Assembly (NCBI RefSeq): GCF_900091845.1
Contig: NZ_FMCI01000044.1
Location: 1-64,000 of the forward strand
Direction: 5' to 3'
Source of the DNA: Streptomyces sp. SolWspMP-5a-2
GTDB lineage: Bacteria; Actinomycetota; Actinomycetes; Streptomycetales; Streptomycetaceae
DNA: 64,000 nt
Every line of letters begins with the position of its first letter. The stretch's first letter is position 1. Shown here piece by piece: positions 27,725 through 36,265 of the stretch. The translations under genes were made by a program, and so were the position numbers. The notes beneath the pieces are model-generated. The model did no database searches. It was not told the DNA's origin and saw nothing but the letters and a program-made list of their open reading frames with translations.

Positions 27725-28036
27725 ATGGCCCGACCGCCCGAACTCCCGCCGCTGCCCGCGCTGACCCGCGCCGAGGGCGAGCTGATCGACCGCTACCTCG
27801 ACGCCGTCGACCTGCTCGGCCGGATCAACCCCGGCCGGGACGGTTCCACCTACGCCGGACTCAGGGCGGCCCAGGCCCTGGTGGCGCGGGCCACCGAACT
27901 GCGCGACGCGCTCGCGACGATGCACGGGCGGGGCGAGAGCGAACTGCACGCGCCGACCCTCGCGCGCGCCCTGCGGGCGCTCGACGGTGAACGGCGCACC
28001 GCGCGCGTCACCCTGCCTCCCGCCGACGGGAATTGA
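27725..28036 (+). CDS. Conserved small protein of unknown function
   Basis: A 103-residue soluble, mostly helical protein. It has a proline-rich start (MARPPELPPLPAL) and then heptad-like helices (AEGELIDRYLDAVDLLGRI; AAQALVARATELRDAL), suggesting a small helical bundle. No enzyme motif, signal peptide or metal site is visible. ATG at 27725 with GGAGGGG about 8 bases upstream. It stands alone, between the orphan antitoxin and the riboswitch-controlled hydrolase. I do not recognise the family. Confidence 0.7.
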   Translation: MARPPELPPLPALTRAEGELIDRYLDAVDLLGRINPGRDGSTYAGLRAAQALVARATELRDALATMHGRGESELHAPTLARALRALDGERRTARVTLPPADGN

Positions 28037-28377
28037 CGTACACCCATGCGGTGTCCAGGGCGCGCTCGAAACGGACCGAACGACTTACCCCCATTCGAAG
28101 GACTCATGACTGCTCATCAGGGACCTCGCGGTTGCGCATGGCGCCTACCGCACGGCGGGGAAAGCGCGTTCCGTCGCTGGTCCGGGCCTCCCCCGCACCC
28201 TCGGAAGCGGTGCGCGGCGCCGGGTGTCCACCCGATCGGGCGAGTGGTGAGGAACAACACAAATACCCGGTTCCATTGGGATTTTCAGACATCCGTGCGC
28301 CAAGATCCCTGACTGACGACAAGCCCCCGCCGCAGCGGCGGGGCGATCCGGGCGGACGCCGAGTCCTGCCGCCGCCC
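28037..28377. other. Gene-free stretch upstream of the riboswitch
   Basis: No convincing gene is present. The stretch around 28252-28300 is less GC-rich and probably holds the promoter of the NlpC/P60 transcript. A 9-bp all-GC hairpin (arms CCCCGCCGC and GCGGCGGGG, 28325-28343) directly precedes the riboswitch and may be an attenuator or an extra stem of the leader. Confidence 0.5.
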
Positions 28378-28536
28378 GGATGACCGGTCGACAGGAGTGG
28401 ATCGGCAGGAGTGGAGGACCCGAGCACGACGGGTCGCCGGGACGGTCACGCCATGACCGGGTCCGAGCAGCCCTTGGGGTGAAGCCGCGACCACGCGGCC
28501 GGGCAACTTCGCCAGCCCGAATCCGACAGGTCATCC
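28378..28536 (+). promoter_or_regulatory. Cyclic-di-AMP riboswitch (ydaO/yuaA class)
   Basis: The leader carries ydaO-class conserved blocks: GGAGGACCCGAGC, TTGGGGTGAAG and CCAGCCCGAATCCGACAG. It is closed by a perfect 8-bp P1 helix, GGATGACC (28378-28385) with GGTCATCC (28529-28536). In actinobacteria this class sits before cell-wall hydrolase genes and senses c-di-AMP, and the next gene here is an NlpC/P60 hydrolase. Just downstream, CCTTC (28535-28539) can pair with GAAGG (28553-28557), which is the ribosome site, sharing two bases with P1. Confidence 0.9.
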
Positions 28537-28564
28537 TTCACAGGCGGCTGACGAAGGGTTGCGC

Positions 28565-29038
28565 ATGACTGCGCTCAATCGTGTCCCGTCGCTCATGGTC
28601 AGGGCCGGTACGGCCTCGGCCCTCACGATCGCCGCCGTCGGCGGGTCGGTCGTGGTCCCCGGTGTGGCCTCGTCCGCGGCGGCCGCCACGCCGGCGACGA
28701 AGGCACTCCAGGTGGCGGCCTCCAAGAAGGGCTCCCCCTACCGGTACGGCGCCATCGGACCCGGCCGTTTCGACTGCTCCGGGCTCACGTTGTACTCGTT
28801 CAAGAAGGCGGGCAAGAGCCTGCCGAGGACGGCCGCCCAGCAGTACAACAAGACCCACCACGTCTCGTCCAAGAGCCGCAAGGCCGGGGATCTCGTGTTC
28901 TTCCACTCCGGTTCCAGCGTCTACCACGTCGGCATCTACGCGGGCAAGGGAAAGATCTGGCACGCCCCGAAGACCGGGGACGTGGTGCGGCTGCAGAAGA
29001 TCTGGACCAAGAGCGTCTGGTACGGCCGGGTCAGCTGA
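28565..29038 (+). CDS. Secreted NlpC/P60 cell-wall endopeptidase
   Basis: A 157-residue secreted peptidoglycan hydrolase, probably cutting D-Glu to diamino-acid bonds in stem peptides. An Ala/Val-rich signal peptide ends near Ala41. The NlpC/P60 catalytic residues are visible: Cys71 in RFDCSGLT, His121 in YHVGIYAG and a third polar residue, His133, in IWHAPKTG. The ATG at 28565 has GAAGGG 6 bases upstream; a TTG two codons earlier would overlap that site. Expression is controlled by the c-di-AMP riboswitch in its leader. Confidence 0.92.
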   Translation: MTALNRVPSLMVRAGTASALTIAAVGGSVVVPGVASSAAAATPATKALQVAASKKGSPYRYGAIGPGRFDCSGLTLYSFKKAGKSLPRTAAQQYNKTHHVSSKSRKAGDLVFFHSGSSVYHVGIYAGKGKIWHAPKTGDVVRLQKIWTKSVWYGRVS

Positions 29039-29145
29039 CCCGCGCGCGAGGGCACTGGTGGCCCGCCGTCGCCGTCTGGGGCCCGTCCCGGCCCCGCGGC
29101 GGCGGCACGGCCCTCCTGGGGCCCGCCGTCACCGTCCACGGGCGG

Positions 29146-29604
29146 CTACGGCTCCCGCAGGCCCGCCCGGGAGACCGGGCGGGCCTCGACGGTCCACGGC
29201 AGCTCGATCGAGACGGTCTTGCCGCCCTCCCTGGTGGGCCGCACCCGCACCCGGCCGCCGCACTCGGCGGTCAGCCAGCGGATGATCACCATGCCCCGCC
29301 CGTTGTCCTGCTGCACGGCGGCGGGCAGCCGCTTCGGAAACCGCGGATGGCTGTCGGTGACCCCGATGCGCAGGTGCTCGTGACGCTCCAGCTCCATCCC
29401 CACGGTGAAGGTCGGCGACTGGCCGAAGGTGTGCTGGACGGCGTTGGTCGCCAGTTCGGAGACGATCAGACGGATGGTGTCGACGGCGTCGCTGTCGACC
29501 GCGAGCCCCCACTCGACGAGGGTCGACACCACGTAGCCGCGGGCCGCGGAGACCGAGCCGGGCTCGCTCGGCAGAGTGACGGATGCTTCCAGGTGGTCTG
29601 CCAT
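29146..29604 (-). CDS. RsbW-like ATP-binding protein (HATPase)
   Basis: A 152-residue GHKL ATPase-domain protein of the anti-sigma/serine kinase type. LIVSELATNAVQHTF is the N box, GVTDSHPRFP the G1 region and NGRGMVIIRWL the G2 region. It is encoded divergently from an XRE regulator with a DUF397 gene behind it, the usual actinobacterial trio. In this setting the ATPase probably takes part in the same regulatory switch rather than binding a sigma factor. ATG at 29604; the ribosome site is weak (AGGGA). Confidence 0.85.
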   Translation of the reverse strand: MADHLEASVTLPSEPGSVSAARGYVVSTLVEWGLAVDSDAVDTIRLIVSELATNAVQHTFGQSPTFTVGMELERHEHLRIGVTDSHPRFPKRLPAAVQQDNGRGMVIIRWLTAECGGRVRVRPTREGGKTVSIELPWTVEARPVSRAGLREP

Positions 29605-29731
29605 GGCGACGTCGTCCCTTTCCCTCGGGACCGAGAGTCCGACATGGAACGGATGGTTCGAGTACGGTCCCGGACTGGTGGTTCGCCGCCAGACTGCCAC
29701 TGCCGCACCCGTCCCGGCTGGCGATCCACCA

Positions 29732-29747
29732 AGATATGCATATATCT
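29732..29747. promoter_or_regulatory. AT-rich inverted repeat between ATPase and XRE genes
   Basis: AGATAT-GCAT-ATATCT, a perfect 6-bp inverted repeat in a 16-base AT-rich island, lies in the divergent region 29605-29818. It is a likely operator or promoter core for one or both genes, with the XRE protein as the natural candidate binder. Confidence 0.45.
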
Positions 29748-29818
29748 GTCGCTCAAAGCGGTGAACTCTACGACGCGAGACCGTATTTGGGCGGCCCGGA
29801 GGGAGTAGGGAGTACCCC

Positions 29819-30682
29819 ATGCAACATGGTCCCGCGGTGCGCCGCCGGAAACTCGGCGCGGAACTGCGCACCCTGCGCACGGTCGCGGGGTTCACGAGCG
29901 GCGAGGCCGCCCGCATCGTGGGATGGCACCAGTCGAAAGTCAGCCGGATCGAGACCGGCGCCAGTGGGGTGAAACAGGCCGATGTGCGGTTACTGCTGGA
30001 CGCGTACCGGGTCGCCGATCCCCAACAGCGCGAACTGCTCCTGGTGCTGGCGGGCGGCGACGAGGGCGGCGGGGGCGGACACCACTGGTGGCACGCGTAC
30101 CGCGGGGTGCTTCCGCCGACGTACCGCGACTTCATCAGCCTGGAGTCGCAGGCGAGTGCCATGGCCACGCTGGAGACCTCCGTGGTGCCGGGGCTGCTCC
30201 AGACCCCGGAGTACGCACGGGCGGTGACCAGCGCCGCCGTCGGCGGACTCGACGACGAACGGCTCGACGCGCTGGTCGCGGTGCGGGTGGCGCGGCAGGA
30301 AGTGCTGCGCGCGCAGGAGCCGTTGCGGCTCAGCGCCGTGCTGGACGAGGCGGTGCTGCGCCGGGAGATCGGCGGCCCCGGCGTGATGGTCCGCCAGCTC
30401 CAGAGGCTCATCGAGGCGGCGCGCCTTCCCCAAGTGCGGCTCCAGGTACTGCCGTTCACTGCCGGGGCGCATGTGGGCGTGACCGGCCCTTTCGTTATCT
30501 TCTCATTTTCGAGCACTTCTGATCTGGACGTGGTGGTGCTCGACCACTTGACGAGTAGCCTCTATCTCGAACGGAAAGAAGACCTCCGGGCCTACACCGA
30601 GGCCTTCACCACCCTTCAGATCCGCGCCCTCTCGCCCGAGGACTCGTTGGATTACATCGCCGGGATGGCTGACGGCGCGTAA
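29819..30682 (+). CDS. XRE-family regulator, WhiJ-like (HTH plus DUF5753)
   Basis: A 287-residue regulator. An N-terminal Cro/CI-type helix-turn-helix covers about residues 8-65 (LRTVAGFTSGEAARIVGW, SKVSRIETG), followed by the DUF5753 domain (about 95-275, with VPGLLQTPEYARAV and LPF near 225). WhiJ-like proteins paired with DUF397 proteins repress sporulation or antibiotic genes until the partner relieves them. Codon 58 (29990-29992) is TTA, the rare leucine codon read by the bldA tRNA, so translation is probably developmentally timed. The DUF397 gene follows after 9 bases. Confidence 0.9.
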   Translation: MQHGPAVRRRKLGAELRTLRTVAGFTSGEAARIVGWHQSKVSRIETGASGVKQADVRLLLDAYRVADPQQRELLLVLAGGDEGGGGGHHWWHAYRGVLPPTYRDFISLESQASAMATLETSVVPGLLQTPEYARAVTSAAVGGLDDERLDALVAVRVARQEVLRAQEPLRLSAVLDEAVLRREIGGPGVMVRQLQRLIEAARLPQVRLQVLPFTAGAHVGVTGPFVIFSFSSTSDLDVVVLDHLTSSLYLERKEDLRAYTEAFTTLQIRALSPEDSLDYIAGMADGA

Positions 30683-30691
30683 GGAGGCACC

Positions 30692-30919
30692 ATGTCAGTA
30701 CTGCCTCGGAACGTACCGCGCACCACCGAACTGCACGGTGTGCGCTGGCTGCGCAGCAGCTACAGCACGGGAGCGAACAACTGCGTCGAGACGGCCCTGC
30801 CGCGCTCCGGCCGCTGCGCCGGACTGCTCGCCGTCCGCGACTCCAAGGAACCGGCCGGGCCCGCGCTCCTGTTCTCCCCCGGGAGCTGGGCGCGGTTCAC
30901 GGCCGCGTTCCGGGTCTGA
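30692..30919 (+). CDS. DUF397-domain protein
   Basis: A 75-residue protein that is almost entirely a DUF397 domain: WLRSSYSTGANNCVETAL, VRDSKEPAGPALLFSPGSW and FTAAFR. DUF397 proteins are small partners of WhiJ-like XRE regulators and bind them to relieve repression, as in the whiJ locus. Operon with the XRE gene (9-base gap, AAGGAGG within the gap region). Followed by 139 bases of rather AT-rich non-coding DNA before the convergent bioF stop. Confidence 0.88.
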   Translation: MSVLPRNVPRTTELHGVRWLRSSYSTGANNCVETALPRSGRCAGLLAVRDSKEPAGPALLFSPGSWARFTAAFRV

Positions 30920-31058
30920 GCGGAGGCACCACGCCCGAGCCGACCCGTACGTCCTGAGCAGTTTTGATTGGTTCAGCTAGGACTCCACCCGATCTGTTCG
31001 CACCTGCGCGAGTCTGATCAATTCCATCGCGGACGGAGCACGGCCGTGTCACGCCGAC

Positions 31059-32189
31059 TCATGGTCGTGTACCGCCGATCACCCGTACAGCGCGTTCGAT
31101 CTGTTCCCCGGAGAGGTCCGCACGGGCCGTCAGCCTGAGCCGGGAGACGCCGTCGGGCACGGAAGGAGGACGGAAGCACCCCACGGCCACTCCCGCGCCG
31201 CGGCACCCGGCCGTCCAGCGCACGGCCGCCTCCGGGGACGGAGCGCGTACGGAGACCACCGCGGCGTCCGGGCGCACCGCCTCGTGCCCCGCGGCGGTCA
31301 GCCGTGCGTACAGCTCCGCCGCGACCCGCCGGGCCCGCTCGGCGCGCCCCGGTTCCCGGCCGAGCAGCCGCAGCGCCGCCAGGGCCCCGCCGACGGCGGC
31401 GGGCGCGAGACCGGTGTCGAAGATGAACGTCCGTGCCGCGTTGACCAGATGGTCGATCACCCGGGCCGGTCCGAGCACCACCCCGCCCTGGCTGCCGAGC
31501 GCCTTGGAGAGCGTCGCCGTCACCACGACGTCGTCGGCGCCCGCGAGCCCCGCCGCCCACCCGGCGCCCCGGCCGCCGTCCCCGAGGACGCCGAGCCCGT
31601 GCGCGTCGTCGGCCAGCAGCCCCGCCCCCGACTCCCGGCAGACCTCGGCGAGCCGGGCCAGCGGGGCGGCGTCGCCGTCGACCGAGAAGACCGTGTCGGA
31701 GACCACCAGCGCGGGCCCCCGGTGGCCGCGCAGCGCCTTGCGCACCGCCTCCGGGTCGCGGTGCGCGACGATCTGCCGCTCGGCGCGGGCCAGTCGGCAG
31801 CCGTCGATCAGCGAGGCGTGGTTGCCCGCGTCGGAGACCAGCAGGGAGCCGTGCGGGGCCAGCGCGGTGACCGCGGCGAGGTTGGCCGTGTAGCCGGAGG
31901 AGAGGACGAGCGCCGCCTCGAACCCGCAGAAGGCGGCGAGTTCGCGCTCCAGCTCCGCGTGCAGCTCGGTGTCCCCGGTGACCAGCCGGGACCCGGTCGA
32001 ACCCGCGCCCCAGACACGGGCCGCGCGGGCGGCGCCCTCGACGACCTCGGGGTGGTGGGCCAGGCCCAGGTAGTCGTTGCCCGCCAGGTCCAGCAGCGGG
32101 GAGTCCGCGGGACGCGGACGCAGCGTCCGGACGAGCCCGGCGCGGCGACGCAGCTCCGCCTGCTCGTCGATCCAGCCGAACGCCGCCAT
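31059..32189 (-). CDS. bioF: 8-amino-7-oxononanoate synthase
   Basis: A 376-residue PLP alpha-oxoamine synthase condensing pimeloyl-ACP/CoA with alanine, the first step of biotin ring assembly. Seen: LAGNDYLGLAHHPEV, GSTGSRLVTGDTELH, SSGYTANLAAVTAL, DDAHGLGVLG (PLP pocket) and TLSKALGSQGG, which holds the Schiff-base Lys. The ATG at 32189 has GGAGGAG close upstream. It is divergent from bioB-bioA-bioD (149 bases), so the four biotin genes share one control region. Confidence 0.94.
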   Translation of the reverse strand: MAAFGWIDEQAELRRRAGLVRTLRPRPADSPLLDLAGNDYLGLAHHPEVVEGAARAARVWGAGSTGSRLVTGDTELHAELERELAAFCGFEAALVLSSGYTANLAAVTALAPHGSLLVSDAGNHASLIDGCRLARAERQIVAHRDPEAVRKALRGHRGPALVVSDTVFSVDGDAAPLARLAEVCRESGAGLLADDAHGLGVLGDGGRGAGWAAGLAGADDVVVTATLSKALGSQGGVVLGPARVIDHLVNAARTFIFDTGLAPAAVGGALAALRLLGREPGRAERARRVAAELYARLTAAGHEAVRPDAAVVSVRAPSPEAAVRWTAGCRGAGVAVGCFRPPSVPDGVSRLRLTARADLSGEQIERAVRVIGGTRP

Positions 32190-32337
32190 GGCTCCTCCGG
32201 GACTTTTTGTAGGCAGTGGACAGACACTAGCCGTCGGGTCGACGGCGCAGGATGTGGCCATACCCACACGTCGAAGGGGCTCTGTTGTATGAAGCCTCCT
32301 TTGCCTGGGTGGGTCGGGTAGGCAAGGATCGGCTCCC

Positions 32338-33663
32338 ATGGACCTGCTGAACACGCTGGTGGACAAGGGGCTTCGGCGCGAGCTGCCGACCCGCGAGGAA
32401 GCGCTGGCCGTCCTCGCCACTTCCGACGACGACGTGCTGGACGTGGTGGCCGCGGCCGGCCGGGTGCGGCGGCAGTGGTTCGGCCGACGGGTGAAACTCA
32501 ACTACCTCGTCAACCTGAAGTCCGGGCTCTGCCCCGAGGACTGCTCCTACTGCTCCCAGCGGCTCGGCTCCCGGGCCGACATCCTCAAGTACACCTGGCT
32601 CAAGCCCGACGAGGCGTCCCGGGCGGCCGCGGCGGGGCTCGCGGGCGGCGCCAAGCGGGTCTGCCTGGTGGCGAGCGGGCGCGGTCCGACCGACCGCGAC
32701 GTGGACCGGGTCTCCCGGACCATCAAGGCGATCAAGGACGAGAACGAGGGCGTCGAGGTGTGCGCCTGCCTCGGCCTGCTCTCCGACGGCCAGGCCGAGC
32801 GGCTGCGCGACGCGGGCGCCGACGCCTACAACCACAACCTCAACACGTCCGAGGCGACGTACGGGGAGATCACCACCACGCACACCTACGCCGACCGCGT
32901 CGACACCGTCCGCAAGGCGCACGCGGCCGGTCTCTCGCCGTGCTCCGGTCTGATCGCGGGCATGGGCGAGACGGACGAGGACCTGGTCGACGTCGTCCTC
33001 GCGCTGCGCGCCCTCGACCCGGACTCGGTCCCGGTCAACTTCCTCATCCCGATGGAGGGCACCCCGCTCGCCCAGGAGTGGCACCTCACCCCGCAGCGCT
33101 GCCTGCGCGTGCTGGCGATGGTGCGGTTCGTCTGCCCGGACGTCGAGGTGCGGATCGCGGGCGGCCGTGAGGTGCACCTGCGCACGCTCCAGCCGCTGGC
33201 GCTGCACCTGGCCAACTCGATCTTCCTCGGCGACTACCTGACCAGCGAGGGCCAGGCGGGACAGGCCGACCTCGACATGATCGCGGACGCCGGGTTCGAG
33301 GTGGAGGGCTCCGACGAGGTGACGCTCCCCGGCCACCGGTCGCGCGCGTCCGTGACCGGCTGCGGCCCGGCCGCCGGGTCCGCGGAGGATGCCGGGTGCG
33401 GGTCGCACGCGGGGTCCGCGGGGGACGCGGGGTGCGGGTCGCACACGGGCGGTGGGTGCGGGTCGCACGCCGGTGCCGGCTGCGGGTCGCCGGGGGACGG
33501 TGGCGCGGACGCGGTCTGCGGGACGGTGCCGGTGACGGCGTCCGGGGAGGCCGGGACGGGGGCGGCGGTGCCCGCGTCCGGGAAGGTTCCCGGTGAGGCG
33601 CGGACCGACCTGGTGGCCGTCCGGCGACGCGGCGCGGGGACGGACATCGCGCCCAATGCCTGA
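32338..33663 (+). CDS. bioB: Biotin synthase with a Cys-rich repeat tail
   Basis: A 441-residue radical-SAM enzyme that inserts sulfur into dethiobiotin. The CX3CX2C cluster motif is Cys65/Cys69/Cys72 (CPEDCSYC), with YNHNLNTS and GLIAGMGET as further BioB marks. The enzyme core ends near residue 335, about the usual family length. A 105-residue extension follows, holding Cys342, 354, 366, 374, 382 and 394 in a repeated Cys-Gly-Ser-His/Pro pattern, then a basic tail ([16 protein letters not shown]). The extension could bind iron or a cluster that feeds sulfur. It overlaps bioA by 8 bases. Confidence 0.93.
   Translation: MDLLNTLVDKGLRRELPTREEALAVLATSDDDVLDVVAAAGRVRRQWFGRRVKLNYLVNLKSGLCPEDCSYCSQRLGSRADILKYTWLKPDEASRAAAAGLAGGAKRVCLVASGRGPTDRDVDRVSRTIKAIKDENEGVEVCACLGLLSDGQAERLRDAGADAYNHNLNTSEATYGEITTTHTYADRVDTVRKAHAAGLSPCSGLIAGMGETDEDLVDVVLALRALDPDSVPVNFLIPMEGTPLAQEWHLTPQRCLRVLAMVRFVCPDVEVRIAGGREVHLRTLQPLALHLANSIFLGDYLTSEGQAGQADLDMIADAGFEVEGSDEVTLPGHRSRASVTGCGPAAGSAEDAGCGSHAGSAGDAGCGSHTGGGCGSHAGAGCGSPGDGGADAVCGTVPVTASGEAGTGAAVPASGKVPGEARTDLVAVRRRGAGTDIAPNA
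33394..33492 (+). repeat. Tandem repeat inside bioB encoding Cys-Gly-Ser-His units
   Basis: The 15-mer GGGTGCGGGTCGCAC occurs at 33394-33408, 33430-33444 and 33454-33468, with a diverged copy at 33478-33492. Spacings are 36, 24 and 24 bases, all multiples of three, so the reading frame is kept. Each copy encodes GCGSH or, in the last, GCGSP. Confidence 0.85.
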
Positions 33664-35074
33664 ACGGACGGTGTCTGGACAGGAGTTGCCCGACGGGGGC
33701 TCGTCCGGAGGGGACGTGCTCGACGGGAGCGCGCCTGGAACCGGGATCGGCGTCACCGGCGCCGGAGTTGCGGTGGCCGGGTCCCAAGCCCGGCTCTCCG
33801 TGCCCGAGTTGCTGGAGCTGGACCGGCGGCACGTGTGGCACCCGTACGGGCCGATGCCCGGCCGGAACGAACCGCTCGTCGTGGAGTCGGCGAGCGGGGT
33901 GCGGCTGCGGCTGGCCGACGGCGCGGGCGAACTGGTCGACGGGATGGCGTCCTGGTGGTCGGCGATCCACGGCTACAACCACCCGGTGCTGAACGAGGCG
34001 GCCCGCGCGCAGCTCGGCCGGATGAGCCACGTCATGTTCGGCGGGCTCACCCACGAGCCCGCCGTACGGCTGGCGAAGCTCCTGGTCGAGCTGTCGCCCG
34101 AAGGTCTCGAGCACGTCTTCCTGGCCGACTCCGGTTCGGTCTCGGTCGAGGTCGCCGTCAAGATGTGCCTCCAGTACTGGCGTTCGCTGGGCCGTCCGGG
34201 CAAGCACCGGCTGCTGACCTGGCGCGGCGGCTACCACGGGGACACCTGGCAGCCGATGTCGGTGTGCGACCCCGAGGGCGGGATGCACGACCTGTGGAAC
34301 GCGGCGCCCGGGGTGCTGCCCCGGCAGGTCTTCGTGCGGGAGCCGCCCACCGCGTACGACGAGGGGTACGCCGAGCTGCTGCGGACGGAGATCGCGCGGC
34401 ACGCCGACGAGCTGGCCGCGGTGATCGTGGAGCCGGTGGTGCAGGGCGCGGGCGGGATGCGGTTCCACTCCCCCGCCTATCTGCGGGTGCTGCGCGAGGC
34501 GTGCGACGCGCACGACGTGCTGCTGGTGTTCGACGAGATCGCCACCGGGTTCGGTCGCACGGGCGCGCTGTTCGCGGCCGACCACGCGGCGGTGACACCG
34601 GACGTGATGTGCGTCGGCAAGGCGCTGACCGGCGGCTGTCTGACGATGGCGGCGACCCTGTGCACCCCGCGGGTGGCCGACGGCATCTCGCGCGGTGAGG
34701 TGCCGGTCCTCGCCCACGGGCCGACGTTCATGGGCAACCCGCTGGCCGCGGCCGTCGCCTGCGCCTCGATCGAGCTGCTGGTCGGCCAGGACTGGCGGGC
34801 CGAGGTGACGCGGATCGGGACGGGACTGCGGGACGGGCTCGCCCCCGCGCGGGAACTGCCCGGGGTGCGGGACGTGCGGGTCCTCGGCGCGATCGGGGTG
34901 GTGCAGCTGGACCACCCCGTGGACATGGCGGCCGCGACCCGGGCCGCCGTCCGGGAGGGCGTGTGGCTGCGGCCGTTCCGCGACCTCGTCTACACGATGC
35001 CGCCGTACGTCACCGACGACGCGGACGTGGCACGGATCGCCCGCGCGGTGTGCGCGGCGGCGCGGGAGGGATGA
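33656..35074 (+). CDS. bioA: Adenosylmethionine-8-amino-7-oxononanoate aminotransferase
   Basis: A 472-residue class III PLP aminotransferase making 7,8-diaminopelargonate with S-adenosylmethionine as amino donor. [12 protein letters not shown] is the BioA N-terminal mark, [16 protein letters not shown] and [12 protein letters not shown] follow, [13 protein letters not shown] holds the PLP Asp and CVGKALTGG the Lys. The ATG at 33656 overlaps bioB by 8 bases but adds about 45 Gly/Ser/Val-rich residues before the conserved [13 protein letters not shown] later GTG within that lead may be the real start. bioD follows after 1 base. Confidence 0.93.
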   Translation: MPERTVSGQELPDGGSSGGDVLDGSAPGTGIGVTGAGVAVAGSQARLSVPELLELDRRHVWHPYGPMPGRNEPLVVESASGVRLRLADGAGELVDGMASWWSAIHGYNHPVLNEAARAQLGRMSHVMFGGLTHEPAVRLAKLLVELSPEGLEHVFLADSGSVSVEVAVKMCLQYWRSLGRPGKHRLLTWRGGYHGDTWQPMSVCDPEGGMHDLWNAAPGVLPRQVFVREPPTAYDEGYAELLRTEIARHADELAAVIVEPVVQGAGGMRFHSPAYLRVLREACDAHDVLLVFDEIATGFGRTGALFAADHAAVTPDVMCVGKALTGGCLTMAATLCTPRVADGISRGEVPVLAHGPTFMGNPLAAAVACASIELLVGQDWRAEVTRIGTGLRDGLAPARELPGVRDVRVLGAIGVVQLDHPVDMAAATRAAVREGVWLRPFRDLVYTMPPYVTDDADVARIARAVCAAAREG

Positions 35075-35075
35075 C

Positions 35076-35792
35076 ATGACGGTCCTGGTGATCACGGGGA
35101 CGGGCACGGAGGTCGGCAAGACGGTCGCGACCGCCGCCGTGGCGGCCGCGGCCCTGGCGACCGGCCGCACGGTGGCCGTCCTGAAGGCGGCGCAGACCGG
35201 TGTCCTGCCGCACGAGCCGGGGGACGCGGCGGAGGTGGCGCGGCTCGCGGGCGGCCTCACGACCGCCGAACTCGCCCGCTACCCCGACCCGTTGGCACCG
35301 GCCACGGCGGCGCGGCTGGCCGGTCGGGCGCCGGTGCGCCCGGGGGAGGTCGCGGAGGCCGCCGCGAAGCTCGCCACCGAGCACGACCTGGTGCTGGTGG
35401 AGGGGGCGGGCGGCCTGCTGGTCCGGTTGGACGTGGACGGCGGCACGCTGGCCGACGCGGCGGGCCTGCTGGCCGCGCCGGTGCTCGTGGTGGCGACGGC
35501 GGGCCTCGGCACGCTCAACACCACGGAGCTGACGGCCCGTGAACTCCGTTCGCGCGGGCTGGAGTCGGCGGGAGTGCTGATCGGGAGCTGGCCCGGCTCC
35601 CCCGATCTGGCGACGCGCTGCAACGTGCGGGACCTGCCGGAGGTGTCGGGCGCCCCGCTGCTCGGCGCGCTCCCGGCCGGCGCGGGATCCCTGCCCCCCG
35701 CCGACTTCCGCGCCGGGGCACCGACATGGCTGGCCCCGCGCCTGCACGGCACCTGGGACGCGGCGGCCTTCACCGCCCGCGAGTCCCGCTGA
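35076..35792 (+). CDS. bioD: Dethiobiotin synthetase
   Basis: A 238-residue ATP-dependent carboxylase closing the ureido ring of dethiobiotin. The P-loop TGTGTEVGKT is at residues 7-16. KAAQTG (about 38-43) and LVEGAGGLLV (about 106-115) complete the active site. The ATG is 1 base after the bioA stop, so it is the last gene of bioBAD. The region to 35886 is a GC-rich gap with an imperfect hairpin before the convergent Fic-like gene. Confidence 0.94.
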   Translation: MTVLVITGTGTEVGKTVATAAVAAAALATGRTVAVLKAAQTGVLPHEPGDAAEVARLAGGLTTAELARYPDPLAPATAARLAGRAPVRPGEVAEAAAKLATEHDLVLVEGAGGLLVRLDVDGGTLADAAGLLAAPVLVVATAGLGTLNTTELTARELRSRGLESAGVLIGSWPGSPDLATRCNVRDLPEVSGAPLLGALPAGAGSLPPADFRAGAPTWLAPRLHGTWDAAAFTARESR

Positions 35793-35886
35793 CGCAGGGG
35801 ACGTGACGAGGAGGACGTGACGGTGGGGCGCGTGGCACCGTCGCGGGTCTCCCGTCCCGGCCAACGGGGCGCTACGGCCCGGGAGT

Positions 35887-36261
35887 TCAGACCGTCCAGC
35901 CGCGCAGTTCCTCGGCGATGTCATGGACGGACGCCTCGCCGCTCTTGACCAGCCGGGCCAGTTCGCGGACCTGGACGGGCGAGGTCGCCACCTTCAGGCC
36001 GCTGGCGACCAGGTAGGCGTAGGCGACGGCGGACGCGAACAGCGCGTTGGAGCGCTCCAGCGCCGGTACGTGGACCAGGAGTTGGAGCAGGGCGGCGGCG
36101 CGGGCGTGCGGGGTGTCGTAGACGGGGACGTCGAATATCTCGGCCTCGTGCCGCGCGACGGCCGCGACGAGGGCGCCCCAGTCGGAGACCTGGGGGTCGC
36201 CCGGCGTCTTCTGTTCGGCGAGCATGAGGAGCCAGGCGAGGTCGATGCTGAGGCGGCTCAA
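35887..36261 (-). CDS. Fic/Doc-like protein with degenerate motif (putative toxin)
   Basis: A 124-residue helical protein of the size of Doc toxins. The place of the Fic motif (HPFxDGNKR) is taken by HVPALERSNALFASAVAY, residues 64-81. The Asn-x-x-x-Ala layout is kept but the Gly-Asn-Lys-Arg phosphate loop is lost and the His is displaced. An unmodified kinase or AMPylase activity therefore looks unlikely; it may act by another route or be inactive. It starts at TTG 36261, 4 bases after the RHH gene, as a toxin in a two-gene cassette would. Confidence 0.7.
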   Translation of the reverse strand: MSRLSIDLAWLLMLAEQKTPGDPQVSDWGALVAAVARHEAEIFDVPVYDTPHARAAALLQLLVHVPALERSNALFASAVAYAYLVASGLKVATSPVQVRELARLVKSGEASVHDIAEELRGWTV

Positions 36262-36265
36262 GGGA

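Noticed and set aside
33394..33492. bioB repeat as a CRISPR or mobile repeat
   Set aside because: All spacings are multiples of three within one reading frame and encode a regular peptide repeat.
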